From positions 2,852,001 through 2,916,000 of the forward strand of contig NZ_CP015224.1 in the NCBI RefSeq assembly GCF_001629735.1: DNA of 64,000 nt. Reading direction: 5' to 3'. Positions within the stretch are counted from its first letter, which is position 1, and each line of letters begins with the position of its first letter. The position numbers were made by a program, and so were the translations under genes. Source of the stretch: Lysinibacillus sphaericus. GTDB lineage: Bacteria > Bacillota > Bacilli > Bacillales_A > Planococcaceae. The notes beneath the pieces were generated by a model. That model saw only the letters and a list, made by a program, of their open reading frames with translations, was not told where the DNA came from and searched no databases. Of the stretch, positions 35,974-43,663 are shown piece by piece.

Positions 35974-36525
35974 ATGTTACATGCACTATCAGTACGAGCA
36001 AAGTACTTTATAGTAGCCCTTATATTCGCGATACTCACGCCTTTTTTAGCCTTTTTTATGCCTCTAACCATATCGCAGACATTCTATGCTCATAGAGAGG
36101 ATGTCGTCCTGATGACACCACCTAGCAACTTTATTATGCTTTTAATCGCCTTAGGATTGATTTTCTTAGTTTTACTAGTACTCGGTTTAAAAAGGAATAC
36201 AAAAATCTACATCCTCGCATGTGTAATCATCTTAGGTAGTATCGTCTTAGGTTATTATTCTTTATTAAGCTATAGCGCTATAAAAAAGGAGGAAATCGTT
36301 TTTCAACAGTATCACCACCAAACTATTTATAAATGGCAAGATATAAAGGAGGTTACCTATGAATACGAAATAGGTACAGTGGGAACCTATTTTTTTCTAA
36401 CAACAAACAATGAACAATTTATGATTGTGGAGAACGGACAATTTGGTCTCGACGAAAAGAGGGCCATTTATAAGCTAGCTGTTTTAAATGGGGTAAAGTT
36501 TACGGAACGCGAAAAATTGGATTAA
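35974..36525 (+). CDS. Membrane protein with three N-terminal helices and a C-terminal beta domain
   Basis: A 183-aa protein of unknown function. Hydrophobic helices lie at about residues 10-32, 47-68 and 74-96. The C-terminal 85 residues are predicted soluble and beta-rich (IYKWQDIKEVTYEYE, TYFFLTTNNEQFMI), reminiscent of small PH-like domains in membrane proteins. AAAGGAGG precedes the ATG. Divergent from the Nudix gene; no partner suggested. Confidence 0.65.
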   Translation: MLHALSVRAKYFIVALIFAILTPFLAFFMPLTISQTFYAHREDVVLMTPPSNFIMLLIALGLIFLVLLVLGLKRNTKIYILACVIILGSIVLGYYSLLSYSAIKKEEIVFQQYHHQTIYKWQDIKEVTYEYEIGTVGTYFFLTTNNEQFMIVENGQFGLDEKRAIYKLAVLNGVKFTEREKLD

Positions 36526-36684
36526 CTCAATGCGAAAAGGCTTTATTGATCTTCAGGAAAAGACCACTTTTCTTATATTTCAATATCCAGCAGGAGCTGA
36601 GAGAGGATATAGATTTTCATAAAATAAAAGCCCTTCACGTCCTCACGTCCTACCTCATGGATGAATACAGAAAGGGAGAGTAAA

Positions 36685-37206
36685 ATGATTATAAAAATGA
36701 CTTCTTCTAATATGAAGGATTATAATAAATCAAACCACGGTTTTATAGTCTCAGGAAAAATTATACCGACATACAAAAATAAAGTTTGGACATTTACAGA
36801 GGAAATAGGCACTGAGCCTTTTTTTAAAAAATATGAAGATGATGAAATTGACCTTAGCTACATAAACGATATGGAGAAAGCCGTATTTTTTTACTATATT
36901 GAATCCAATTGTGTGGGGCAGATTAAGTTGTGCTCTAACTGGAATGGATATGCACTTATTGAAGACATTGCTGTTGCAAAAGATTACAGAAAAGATGGCA
37001 TTGGTACAGCTTTAATAAAAAAAGCCATTGAGTGGGCAAAAGAAAGGAATTACTGTGGTCTCATGCTTGAAACACAGGATATCAATGTTTCAGCCTGTCA
37101 TTTTTATGCCAAAAATCAATTTGTAATAGGTGCAGTGGATACCATGCTTTATTCAAACTTTCCAACAGCAAATGAAATAGCAATTTTTTGGTATTATAGA
37201 TTTTAA
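36685..37206 (+). CDS. satA: GNAT acetyltransferase, streptothricin acetyltransferase (SatA)-like
   Basis: A 173-aa GCN5-type N-acetyltransferase with an acetyl-CoA site in EDIAVAKDYRKDGIGTALI. SNWNGYALIEDIAVAKDYRK, GLMLETQDINVSACHFYAKN and DTMLYSNFPTANEIAIFWYY closely match my recollection of B. subtilis SatA/YyaR, which acetylates and inactivates streptothricin. ATG 36685 is chosen over 36661 because GGGAGAG lies just before it and the length becomes 173 aa, as in SatA. It is flanked by two gene-poor AT-rich stretches inside an otherwise conserved gene order, so it may have been acquired. Confidence 0.82.
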   Translation: MIIKMTSSNMKDYNKSNHGFIVSGKIIPTYKNKVWTFTEEIGTEPFFKKYEDDEIDLSYINDMEKAVFFYYIESNCVGQIKLCSNWNGYALIEDIAVAKDYRKDGIGTALIKKAIEWAKERNYCGLMLETQDINVSACHFYAKNQFVIGAVDTMLYSNFPTANEIAIFWYYRF

Positions 37207-37280
37207 ATAATCCGAATGCGTTGTTTAATTATGTAAACAGGGCTTTTGTTTTAGGTTTTGATGTTTTCAAGCCATAGTAA

Positions 37281-37371
37281 AAGCCTCTTCAATTTGTTGT
37301 TATCAAAACAAACAAATCAAAAAGGCTTGGTATTCACAGCCCTAAATACGCTATTTTAGGGTTGTGTTTAC
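37281..37371. repeat. Two consecutive imperfect hairpins downstream of satA
   Basis: AAGCCT (37281-37286) with AGGCTT (37323-37328) encloses ATTTGTT/AACAAAT. A second stem, CAGCCCTAAA with TTTAGGGTTG, occupies about 37337-37368. The second may end satA transcription; the first has a T tract only on the minus strand. They may be remnants of a small repeat. Confidence 0.4.
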
Positions 37372-37446
37372 ATATAATCTGGATTGTGTACACATCAATT
37401 CTAACCGTTATTTACAATCCTTCTTCTACATTTATATGACGTTTAA

Positions 37447-37821
37447 TTACTCACAAATCTCAGGTGTACCTTCACGCTTTGCTGTTTTGAAAGATGTACC
37501 GCAGCCACACGATGCAATGGCATTTGGATTATCAATTGTGAAGCCACCGCCCATTAGCGATTGTTTATAGTCAATTTTTGTTCCCATCAAAATCGGCGCA
37601 TCTTCACGGGAAACAAGAATTGTTAAACCATGTTGTACATCTACAAAGTCATCCTCTTTTTTCTCTTGATCAAAATGCATGCCATAGGATAGTCCACTAC
37701 AGCCGCCACCGTTTACTACTACACGTAAAAAAGAACCTTGCTCTTCGTTATGCTCCATCATTTCATTAATATGAAAGCCGGCAGCCTGTGTAATTTCAAT
37801 AACTTGCTTTGTACTTGTCAT
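37447..37821 (-). CDS. yutM: HesB/IscA-family iron-sulfur carrier (YutM)
   Basis: A-type Fe-S carrier of 124 aa with the three conserved cysteines: one in NGGGCSGLSYG and two in the C-terminal SCGCGTSF. It is thought to pass clusters from the Suf scaffold to apo-proteins; the suf operon is 15 kb away. ATG 37821 is chosen because GGAAGGTG lies 6 nt upstream; a GTG nine bases earlier is inside that site. It corresponds to yutM near yutI/yuzD in B. subtilis. Confidence 0.88.
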   Translation of the reverse strand: MTSTKQVIEITQAAGFHINEMMEHNEEQGSFLRVVVNGGGCSGLSYGMHFDQEKKEDDFVDVQHGLTILVSREDAPILMGTKIDYKQSLMGGGFTIDNPNAIASCGCGTSFKTAKREGTPEICE

Positions 37822-37964
37822 CCCCATCACCTTCCTTCTTACGTATTATCATATCAATTTTGACCAATGTATGACAAACATTCAGCTTCAAGGTAAATTT
37901 TAGTGATAGTTCTTATATTTTTCACATGTTTAGGATTTTTTGTTCATGCTTCTAACAGCTCCAT

Positions 37965-37973
37965 TGGTATAAT
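37965..37973 (+). promoter_or_regulatory. Extended -10 promoter of the DUF2225 gene
   Basis: TGGTATAAT lies 35 nt before the start codon, a complete extended -10. No good -35 is seen. Confidence 0.55.
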
Positions 37974-38007
37974 AGTTACAATGACTTCTATGTAGGGGGT
38001 AATATAT

Positions 38008-38700
38008 ATGGATATTTCACCGTATTATGAAAAACAAATTCAATGTTTGAATTGTAAAAAGGATTTTCCGACGTTAAAAGTACGTTCTAAATTTATTAAA
38101 GTAGAACATACAGAAACCGATTTCCACCCTATTTACACAGATGATGTGAATGCGCTTTATTACAATGTCTTCGTTTGCGAGCATTGTGGCTTTTCGTTTA
38201 CAGAGGACTTTACAAAATATTTTGCACCAGGTATTCAAGATGAAATACACACACAAATTACAAAAAAGTGGGTGCATCATGATTTTAAGGGAGAGCGTAC
38301 TGTTTTTCAGGCCATACAAGCTTATAAATTAGCTTTCCTCTGTGGCACAATAAAAAAAGAAAAACATGTCGCTATTGCTGGTTTAGCTTTACGTCTTGCT
38401 TGGCTTTACCGTTCGCTCAAAAATAGTGGGCAAGAGGAACGCTTTATGAAACTAGCACGTGATCATTATATGGAATCGTACTCCACAGAAGATTACAGTT
38501 CTACACAAATGTCTGCTGTACGCATCATGTATATGATTGCGGAATTATCAAGAAGAATCGGAGACATTGAAAATGCGACACGTTTCTTTTCGAGAGTGAT
38601 TGAAAAACAAAGTAGCGGTGGCGAGGCTAAAATTGTAGATATGGCAAAAGAGCAATGGGCTATCATCCGTGAAGAAAAAGAGCATGCGCGCCACATATAA
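38008..38700 (+). CDS. DUF2225 protein with zinc ribbon and TPR-like helices
   Basis: A 230-aa soluble protein. Two CxxC pairs (CLNCKKDF near residue 13, CEHCGFSF near residue 58) form a probable zinc ribbon. The C-terminal half (about 95-225) is all-helical and resembles tetratricopeptide repeats (ALRLAWLYRSLKNSGQEERF, RIGDIENATRFFSRVIEKQ). It matches DUF2225 of Firmicutes, function unknown. TAGGGGG precedes the ATG, and a strong terminator follows. Confidence 0.8.
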   Translation: MDISPYYEKQIQCLNCKKDFPTLKVRSKFIKVEHTETDFHPIYTDDVNALYYNVFVCEHCGFSFTEDFTKYFAPGIQDEIHTQITKKWVHHDFKGERTVFQAIQAYKLAFLCGTIKKEKHVAIAGLALRLAWLYRSLKNSGQEERFMKLARDHYMESYSTEDYSSTQMSAVRIMYMIAELSRRIGDIENATRFFSRVIEKQSSGGEAKIVDMAKEQWAIIREEKEHARHI

Positions 38701-38705
38701 TTTAA

Positions 38706-38742
38706 AAAAAGTTCTAGTCTGAGATTCAGCTAGAACTTTTTA
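38706..38742. terminator. Terminator between the DUF2225 gene and yutI
   Basis: AAAAAGTTCTAG and CTAGAACTTTTT form a perfect stem with further CTGA/TCAG pairing inside. It acts in both directions for convergent genes. Confidence 0.9.
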
Positions 38743-38747
38743 ATGTC

Positions 38748-38984
38748 TTAGAATACTTGCTCTACTTCCACAATACCTGGTACTTCCTCCAATAATGCAC
38801 GTTCAATACCAGCTTTCAATGTAATAGTAGAACTTGGGCAACTGCCACAAGCACCTAATAAACGTAATTTTACAACGCCATCCTCAACATCTACTAATTC
38901 ACAGTCTCCACCGTCACGTAGTAAGAATGGACGTAATTTATCTAATACCTCTTGAACTTGGTCGTTAATTGTTGCTTCTGCCAT
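38748..38984 (-). CDS. yutI: NifU C-terminal-domain Fe-S scaffold (YutI)
   Basis: A 78-aa Nfu-type protein with the conserved CxxC cluster-binding motif in [14 protein letters not shown] (residues about 44-57) and the family N-terminus [18 protein letters not shown]. It holds or transfers a [4Fe-4S] cluster. The gene order with yuzD, yutJ and yuzB agrees with B. subtilis. Divergent from yuzD. Confidence 0.92.
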   Translation of the reverse strand: MAEATINDQVQEVLDKLRPFLLRDGGDCELVDVEDGVVKLRLLGACGSCPSSTITLKAGIERALLEEVPGIVEVEQVF

Positions 38985-39068
38985 TTTATCTCGACTCCTT
39001 TCCTTATAATGATTATAATGTTAGCAACAGAAAAAATCCAATATTGAATCACAAGGAGAGAAAATACG

Positions 39069-39404
39069 ATGCAACCAACTAAACCTATGATTGAAATTTA
39101 TGGAACAGCTGTAATTTGCGCTAGCTGTGTCAATGCTCCATCTTCCAAAGATACATATGAGTGGCTACAATCAGCTATCGATCGAAAATATCCAGATCAA
39201 CAATACGATATTCGCTATATCGATATTGAAGGACCAATTGAGAATGAACGTGATCAAGACTATGCGACTCGTATCCAGGAGGATGAGTTTTTCTATCCAC
39301 TTGTCCTCATAAATAATGAAGTTGTAGGCGAAGGTTATGTACAGCTGAAACCGGTATTTACTGCACTTGAAGGTTTAGGTTTTGTCCCAGATGAAACAGT
39401 ATAA
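39069..39404 (+). CDS. yuzD: YuzD-like thioredoxin-fold protein (DUF1462)
   Basis: A 111-aa protein of the DUF1462 family. A CASC motif (CxxC) at residues about 17-20, near the N-terminus after a beta strand (PMIEIYGTAVI), and the C-terminal FYPLVLINNEVVGEG give a thioredoxin/glutaredoxin-like layout. Redox or Fe-S-related role inferred; the exact function is unknown. AAGGAG precedes the ATG. Confidence 0.82.
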   Translation: MQPTKPMIEIYGTAVICASCVNAPSSKDTYEWLQSAIDRKYPDQQYDIRYIDIEGPIENERDQDYATRIQEDEFFYPLVLINNEVVGEGYVQLKPVFTALEGLGFVPDETV

Positions 39405-39411
39405 CCAAAGC

Positions 39412-39445
39412 TAAGGGATTGTTTCAAATGGAAACAATCCCTTTT
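39412..39445. terminator. Terminator between yuzD and yutJ
   Basis: AAGGGATTGTTTC and GAAACAATCCCTT arms with a short loop, followed by TTTT; convergent genes on each side. Confidence 0.88.
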
Positions 39446-39450
39446 ACTAA

Positions 39451-40515
39451 CTAATCATTTTGACGTTTATAATACCATAATAGTCCGGATTTCATTAAAC
39501 GAGCAATACGGCCTGTAACTGTTGTATCTGCCAAATAGACAAAGCCTTGTTTTTTACCAAGCGCACCCATGAAACCTTTTAATTTAATTTCTGGCATTTT
39601 TTCAGGTAATTGTTCGCCCTTCCAACGCATACGAAGTACTTTTACAATTAGCTCTGCTTGTTCCTCTGCTAACTGTGCCGTTGGAGGTAAATCTGAGGAA
39701 GCACAATCCCCAACAATATATACATGTTCATCGTCAAGTACATTAAAATACTGTGTTACTAGTGGACGACCATGTTTATCCTTCTCAACATCCATATCAC
39801 GTACGATTTTGACAGGCTGTACGCCAGCAGTCCATACCACCTTGTCGAGTAAAATTTCTTCCTCATGATTGAAAATTTTACCTTGTTCCACTTTAGTAAT
39901 ATTGGAATTGGCAATAACATCAACGTTATGCTTAACAAACCAATCTTTTACATATTTACTTAATTTTTCTGGGAAATCCTTTAAAATACGTGGCCCTCGG
40001 TCAAATAGCTTAATTTTTAAATCAGATCGACTTTCACGGAGCTCACTTGCAAGTTCAATACCACTTAAGCCAGCCCCTACAATCCCAACTGTAGAACCAG
40101 CAGGTAAACCACATAGCGCTTGAAGTGTGGCACGTGATTGCCCCATCGTTTGAATGCTATAAGTGTACTCCTCTGCACCCGGTACACCATGATATTTATC
40201 TTCGCAACCAAGACCAACGACTAAATCATCATATTCAATACGTTGTCCATCTTCTAAAATGACTACTTTTTCCGCACGATTAATTTCAGTTATTTCTCCA
40301 TATACAGGCGTTAAACGTTCATGCTCAGGGAAGCTTACACGAATTTCTTTATCGGTAGCAGTTCCTGCTGCTAGCGCATAAAACTCCGTTTTTAAACTAT
40401 GGAAAGGGGCTCTATCTACTATGACTACCTCTCTGTCTAATGGCAGATTATTTAATAGACGAAGCATGACACGCATATTGCCATAGCCGCCACCTAAAAG
40501 TACTAATTTACCCAT
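39451..40515 (-). CDS. yutJ: NADH dehydrogenase-like flavoprotein (YutJ)
   Basis: A 354-aa member of the type II NADH dehydrogenase/pyridine nucleotide-disulfide oxidoreductase family. The FAD-binding motif is LLGGGYGNMRV near the N-terminus. The NADH-binding motif is VGIVGAGLSGIELASEL (about 140-156), and the second FAD motif is VYIVGDCASS. It is shorter than canonical NDH-2 (about 400 aa), and a membrane-binding tail is not evident. Probably oxidises NADH. Two Rex-type operators overlap its promoter, pointing to control by NADH/NAD+ ratio. Confidence 0.85.
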   Translation of the reverse strand: MGKLVLLGGGYGNMRVMLRLLNNLPLDREVVIVDRAPFHSLKTEFYALAAGTATDKEIRVSFPEHERLTPVYGEITEINRAEKVVILEDGQRIEYDDLVVGLGCEDKYHGVPGAEEYTYSIQTMGQSRATLQALCGLPAGSTVGIVGAGLSGIELASELRESRSDLKIKLFDRGPRILKDFPEKLSKYVKDWFVKHNVDVIANSNITKVEQGKIFNHEEEILLDKVVWTAGVQPVKIVRDMDVEKDKHGRPLVTQYFNVLDDEHVYIVGDCASSDLPPTAQLAEEQAELIVKVLRMRWKGEQLPEKMPEIKLKGFMGALGKKQGFVYLADTTVTGRIARLMKSGLLWYYKRQND

Positions 40516-40569
40516 AATATTCTCCTTTTATATCTCTTTTAATAATTGTTCACAAAGTATCCACAAACG

Positions 40570-40598
40570 AGTATAACCGATTGTGAGAAGTTTCACAA
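40570..40598 (-). promoter_or_regulatory. yutJ promoter
   Basis: Minus strand: -35 TTGTGA (40593-40598), 17-bp spacer, -10 TATACT (40570-40575). The Rex-like site at 40581-40598 covers the -35 and most of the spacer. Confidence 0.65.
40581..40598. promoter_or_regulatory. Rex-type operator 1 at the yutJ promoter
   Basis: TTGTGAG-AAGT-TTCACAA matches the Rex consensus TTGTGAA-N4-TTCACAA with one mismatch. It overlaps the yutJ -35 hexamer and spacer, where a bound repressor would block RNA polymerase. Confidence 0.72.
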
Positions 40599-40613
40599 TA
40601 TCAGAATGAAATT

Positions 40614-40631
40614 TTGTGAAAGATTTCACAA
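40614..40631. promoter_or_regulatory. Rex-type operator 2 upstream of yutJ
   Basis: TTGTGAA-AGAT-TTCACAA is an exact match to the Rex consensus. The flanking bases extend the palindrome to about 22 bp. Its centre is 33 bp from that of site 1, about three helical turns. Confidence 0.8.
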
Positions 40632-40784
40632 AATAAATGAAAAGATGTTCATTTCGATAGACTTTTAAGCAATTAATAACGGTTTTCCCTTTATTTTTTA
40701 TATAAAAACACTTTAATACTTTCAACTTAAATAATTGACGAAATTCGTAAAACCGAGTAGCATTACTTTGGTGAGGTGACATGG

Positions 40785-41021
40785 ATGAATCCAATGGTTG
40801 AATTTTGTATTAGTAATTTAGCAAATGGCTCTCAAGCAACTTATGAAGTACTCGAACGCGATCCGAATATTGACGTTTTGGAATATGGCTGCCTCAGTTA
40901 TTGTACAAAGTGCTCAGAATCTTTTTATGCTATTGTCAATGGTGAATTAGTAGAAGCTGATTCTCCAGAAGCGTTAACGAAAGCCATTTATCAGTTTATT
41001 GAAGAAAACCCTTTATGGTAG
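40785..41021 (+). CDS. yuzB: YuzB-like protein (DUF1450)
   Basis: A 78-aa protein with conserved cysteines in EFCISN and GCLSYCTKCSESFYAIVNG; the CxxxCxxC pattern suggests metal or Fe-S binding or a redox role, but the function is unknown. ATG 40785 is chosen because GAGGTGA (40774-40779, within GTGAGGTGAC) is correctly spaced, and the 78-aa length agrees with B. subtilis YuzB. Divergent from yutJ with the Rex sites between them. Confidence 0.85.
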   Translation: MNPMVEFCISNLANGSQATYEVLERDPNIDVLEYGCLSYCTKCSESFYAIVNGELVEADSPEALTKAIYQFIEENPLW

Positions 41022-41063
41022 GTTCCTAAAACGCACCTATATAAATAAATTTGAACAAAAAAA

Positions 41064-41101
41064 ATGGATGTTATGCTAATAAATCTGCATAACATCCTTT
41101 A
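41064..41101. terminator. Terminator between yuzB and yutF
   Basis: GGATGTTATGC/GCATAACATCC perfect 11-bp stem with a 10-nt loop; A-rich left and T-rich right flanks serve both convergent genes. Confidence 0.88.
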
Positions 41102-41102
41102 T

Positions 41103-41855
41103 TTATTGTAACGCATCCACTACATATGTAGGTTGAAGTACTTTCTCTTGTACAACCTTTGTGGGCGTAACGCCTGTATTCACATGGATTGTATCACAGC
41201 CAAAATTAATACCGCACATAATGTCCGTATCATAATTATCACCAATCATAACCATGTCTTCTTTAGAAAAATTGTGTTCTGTCGCAATCACTTCTAGGAT
41301 AGCAGGTGATGGCTTTCCTATATAAATAGGATCAACGCCCGCAACCTCTCCTACTAAACGAGCAAAAGAACCATTCCCTGGTAAGAAGCCATATTCTGTT
41401 GGGAACTTAATATCCTGATTAGTGGCAATAAAAATTGCTCCTTTTTGGACAAAAATTGCCGCTCTAGCAAGTGCCATATAATCAAGCGTTCGATCAATCC
41501 CCATGACAAATACATCCGCCTCGTCTTCAACAGGCACAATATTTTCACTAAGTAATGCCTGACGAATACCATCTGAACCCATCATAGCTACTTTTTTTCC
41601 TGCATAATGGAGTGCTACATACTTCGCTGTGACGGACGCACTTGAATAAATATGCTCTAATGGTGCACGAATCCCTATAGACAGTAAAGCATCTTGCAGT
41701 TGTTCTCGCGTTTTAGAAGAGTTATTCGTGACATAAAAAGGCTCAATTCCTGCTTGCTGTAAGCGATGAATAAATGCAATCGCAGAAGGAATTCCTTCCT
41801 TTCCACGGTAAACAGTGCCGTCTAAATCAAAGCAATAGGCCTTATACGCTCTCAT
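41103..41855 (-). CDS. yutF: HAD-superfamily phosphatase, NagD type (YutF)
   Basis: A 250-aa HAD subfamily IIA phosphatase. Motif I is CFDLDGTVYRG (residues about 8-18, nucleophile Asp), motif II VTNNSSKT, motif III lysine in YIGKPSPAI, and motif IV MVIGDNYDTDI. It hydrolyses small phosphate esters such as p-nitrophenyl phosphate or sugar phosphates; the physiological substrate is not known. Its start overlaps the yutE stop by 4 bp, so the two are co-translated. Confidence 0.9.
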   Translation of the reverse strand: MRAYKAYCFDLDGTVYRGKEGIPSAIAFIHRLQQAGIEPFYVTNNSSKTREQLQDALLSIGIRAPLEHIYSSASVTAKYVALHYAGKKVAMMGSDGIRQALLSENIVPVEDEADVFVMGIDRTLDYMALARAAIFVQKGAIFIATNQDIKFPTEYGFLPGNGSFARLVGEVAGVDPIYIGKPSPAILEVIATEHNFSKEDMVMIGDNYDTDIMCGINFGCDTIHVNTGVTPTKVVQEKVLQPTYVVDALQ

Positions 41856-42304
41856 TGATGATCCTCTGGTAAAAATGCAGAAACTGGGCCTAGCTCATTT
41901 GTTAAATAATGATGGACTGCAGGTGAAAATTGCTTTAATGCCGATAAATTGGCTGTAAGTACGTGTATAACTTCATCAATATCTACTTCTATAAACTCAC
42001 GTACAAGCATTTTACGCAAGCCAACAACTGCTTTATATGGTGCCTCCATTTCAGCAACTACGACTTTTTCATCGATTAATATATCAATAATATCCTCGTA
42101 GCTTCCTGGATCGCGCATTATGAAACCGTCAATCATTAAATTTCCTACGTCCATCATTGACTCCATAATGTTGTGTCCAATTCGCTCGATAGCTAATTTC
42201 TTTATATCATTTTGAGACCAGTTATTCTCTGTCTCCAAAATGGCTAATAGCCCATCTAAGTACTGTAAATTTTTTGTGATTTTATTACGATCTACAAAAT
42301 ACAC
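41852..42304 (-). CDS. yutE: DUF86 / HepT-like protein (YutE)
   Basis: A 150-aa all-helical protein of the DUF86 (HepT-like) family. IERIGHNIMESMMDVGNLM (about 40-58) is typical. In HepT toxins the RNase motif is Rx(4)HxY; here the equivalent GLRKMLVREFIEVD has Arg for His and Phe for Tyr. No MntA-type nucleotidyltransferase antitoxin gene is adjacent. It is therefore probably not an active toxin. GTG 42304 (MYFVDRNKI) is chosen because homologues start there; an upstream ATG (42319) has little ribosome-binding sequence. Confidence 0.78.
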   Translation of the reverse strand: MYFVDRNKITKNLQYLDGLLAILETENNWSQNDIKKLAIERIGHNIMESMMDVGNLMIDGFIMRDPGSYEDIIDILIDEKVVVAEMEAPYKAVVGLRKMLVREFIEVDIDEVIHVLTANLSALKQFSPAVHHYLTNELGPVSAFLPEDHQ

Positions 42305-42392
42305 AAGGAAAGCCCCCATTCAAATCTTTAAAAGTTGATAGTCTTTTCTCTTCTATAGTACCATAACTATAGGACTGGAAGGAGATTAAAAG

Positions 42393-42659
42393 ATGGAACG
42401 TTTTTTTTTATATGATGATGTAGAAGATACAAAAACACGCTTTGTTAGCTTTGCAGGAAAAAAACTACGCTATGATTTAGCGATATTACAATCTGGCCGC
42501 TTCTTTGGGAAAGTACTTGTCATGGATATTCAATTTGGTCGCTTTGCTATTATTGGCCCTGATGATGTAGAAGAGCCTGGCTATTTAGAACATGTTTACA
42601 ATCGGACAGAAGACGAAACCGAAGAACTTCGAGAATATTTACGTGAACTATTGAATTAA
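42393..42659 (+). CDS. DUF3055 (SAV0927-type) small protein
   Basis: An 88-aa acidic cytoplasmic protein. The N-terminus ERFFLYDDVEDTKTRFVSFA and FGRFAIIGPDD are, from memory, features of the DUF3055 family restricted to Firmicutes. Function unknown. GGAAGGAGAT lies before the ATG, and a terminator follows immediately. Divergent from yutE. Confidence 0.75.
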   Translation: MERFFLYDDVEDTKTRFVSFAGKKLRYDLAILQSGRFFGKVLVMDIQFGRFAIIGPDDVEEPGYLEHVYNRTEDETEELREYLRELLN

Positions 42660-42686
42660 CACCCTTTTTACAGGGTGTTTTTTGTA
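42657..42686 (+). terminator. Terminator after the DUF3055 gene
   Basis: AACACCCT/AGGGTGTT 8-bp stem with a 6-nt loop and T6 tract; begins at the stop codon. Confidence 0.85.
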
Positions 42687-42787
42687 TGACATCATTACAT
42701 TGCACTAGATATTTTTCTGAGGATTATTAAATCAAGATAAAAAAATTCCGCTCACCAGTCGGCTTTTGCGAAATCTTTTAAGGTCGA

Positions 42788-42970
42788 TTATTTATTGAGC
42801 GTGGATGGATTATCCTTATTATGTGGCTTGTCTTTATTTTCATTGTCATTTTGCTTTTTCGCTTCATTATTTTGACCAATAACGCCTAAATCATCTACAC
42901 TAATATCAAAACCATATCCGTATTCTTCACGATCTAGGTGCTTTTTATTGCGCTTATCCTTCGTCAACAT
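42788..42970 (-). CDS. Small hydrophilic hypothetical protein
   Basis: A 60-aa, highly charged protein, with basic N-terminus KDKRNKKHLDREE, central YGYGFDISVDDLGVIGQN, and an Asn/Lys-rich tail that is likely disordered. I do not recognise it. The strong GGAGGTG at 42974-42980 fits ATG 42970 or TTG 42967. No membrane segment or motif. The next gene upstream on the same strand is the HAD phosphatase. Confidence 0.5.
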   Translation of the reverse strand: MLTKDKRNKKHLDREEYGYGFDISVDDLGVIGQNNEAKKQNDNENKDKPHNKDNPSTLNK

Positions 42971-43032
42971 CATCACCTCCACTCATAAATTATCCCTTTT
43001 CCAAAGTTTTATACTTCTTGTACCTTCATTGC

Positions 43033-43560
43033 TTAAGCTGTTGCATCTTTTATGATCCATCGCGCAGCTCTCATCAAATCAGGAAAAATTGCATCTGCTA
43101 ATGGGTCATCCTCGCCTAAAAATACGCCCTTTGTACCCGCTTGTTTTCCCGCTATAATATCTGTATCCGTATCGCCAACCATATAGGATTTCGATAAATC
43201 AATGTTATATTTCTTTCCTAAATCAATAATGAGCTTACTATTAGGTTTTCTACAGGCACAGCCCGACTTAGGCTTATGGGGACAATAAACAACTTCATGA
43301 ATAATGGCGCCTTTTTTCTTTAGCTCCTTCACCATATGTTCATGTATTTTTTGCAAACCACTCTCGCTCATAAAACCTAAACCCACGCCACCCTGATTTG
43401 TCACAACAAAAATATAGTCAAAATGTTTATTTAATTTTCGAATAGCTTCTGGAACTTGGGGTAAAAAGTATAAATCCCTAGGTTTATTAACAAATTTCAC
43501 ACGTTTTGTTAATACTTCATTGATCACACCATCACGGTCTAAAAAGACGGCTCTTTTCAT
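43033..43560 (-). CDS. HAD-IIIA phosphatase (GmhB / histidinol-phosphatase-like)
   Basis: A 175-aa HAD phosphatase with motif I FLDRDGVINE (residues about 5-14), motif II VTNQGGVG and motif IV MVGDTDTDI. The CPHKPKSGCACRKP loop (about 93-106) carries the Cys/His residues of the zinc site typical of GmhB-type D,D-heptose 1,7-bisphosphate phosphatases and HisB-N. No heptose or histidine genes are nearby, so the substrate is open. AGGTGA precedes the ATG. An IS remnant sits immediately upstream. Confidence 0.85.
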   Translation of the reverse strand: MKRAVFLDRDGVINEVLTKRVKFVNKPRDLYFLPQVPEAIRKLNKHFDYIFVVTNQGGVGLGFMSESGLQKIHEHMVKELKKKGAIIHEVVYCPHKPKSGCACRKPNSKLIIDLGKKYNIDLSKSYMVGDTDTDIIAGKQAGTKGVFLGEDDPLADAIFPDLMRAARWIIKDATA

Positions 43561-43637
43561 TTGTATCTCACCTTTAATCAGCTGTTTTGAGCTTTATTAT
43601 TCCCCAATTATACAAAAGCTAATAAAAACAAAGAAAA

Positions 43638-43662
43638 AACTTGATGTATCATCACATCAAGT
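43638..43662 (+). repeat. Left copy of a duplicated terminator hairpin (target-site duplication)
   Basis: A 25-bp sequence with arms ACTTGATG and CATCAAGT, identical to 44522-44546 except one central base. On the minus strand this copy keeps the T-rich tail of a terminator. Confidence 0.75.
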
Positions 43663-43663
43663 C

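Noticed and set aside
41852-42304. Active HepT/MntA toxin-antitoxin system
   Set aside because: No nucleotidyltransferase antitoxin is adjacent and the RNase His/Tyr are replaced, so an active system is not supported.
42690-42787. Terminator between the DUF3055 gene and the 60-aa gene on the minus strand
   Set aside because: Only a 3-bp CCG/CGG pairing precedes the T7 tract; too weak to list.
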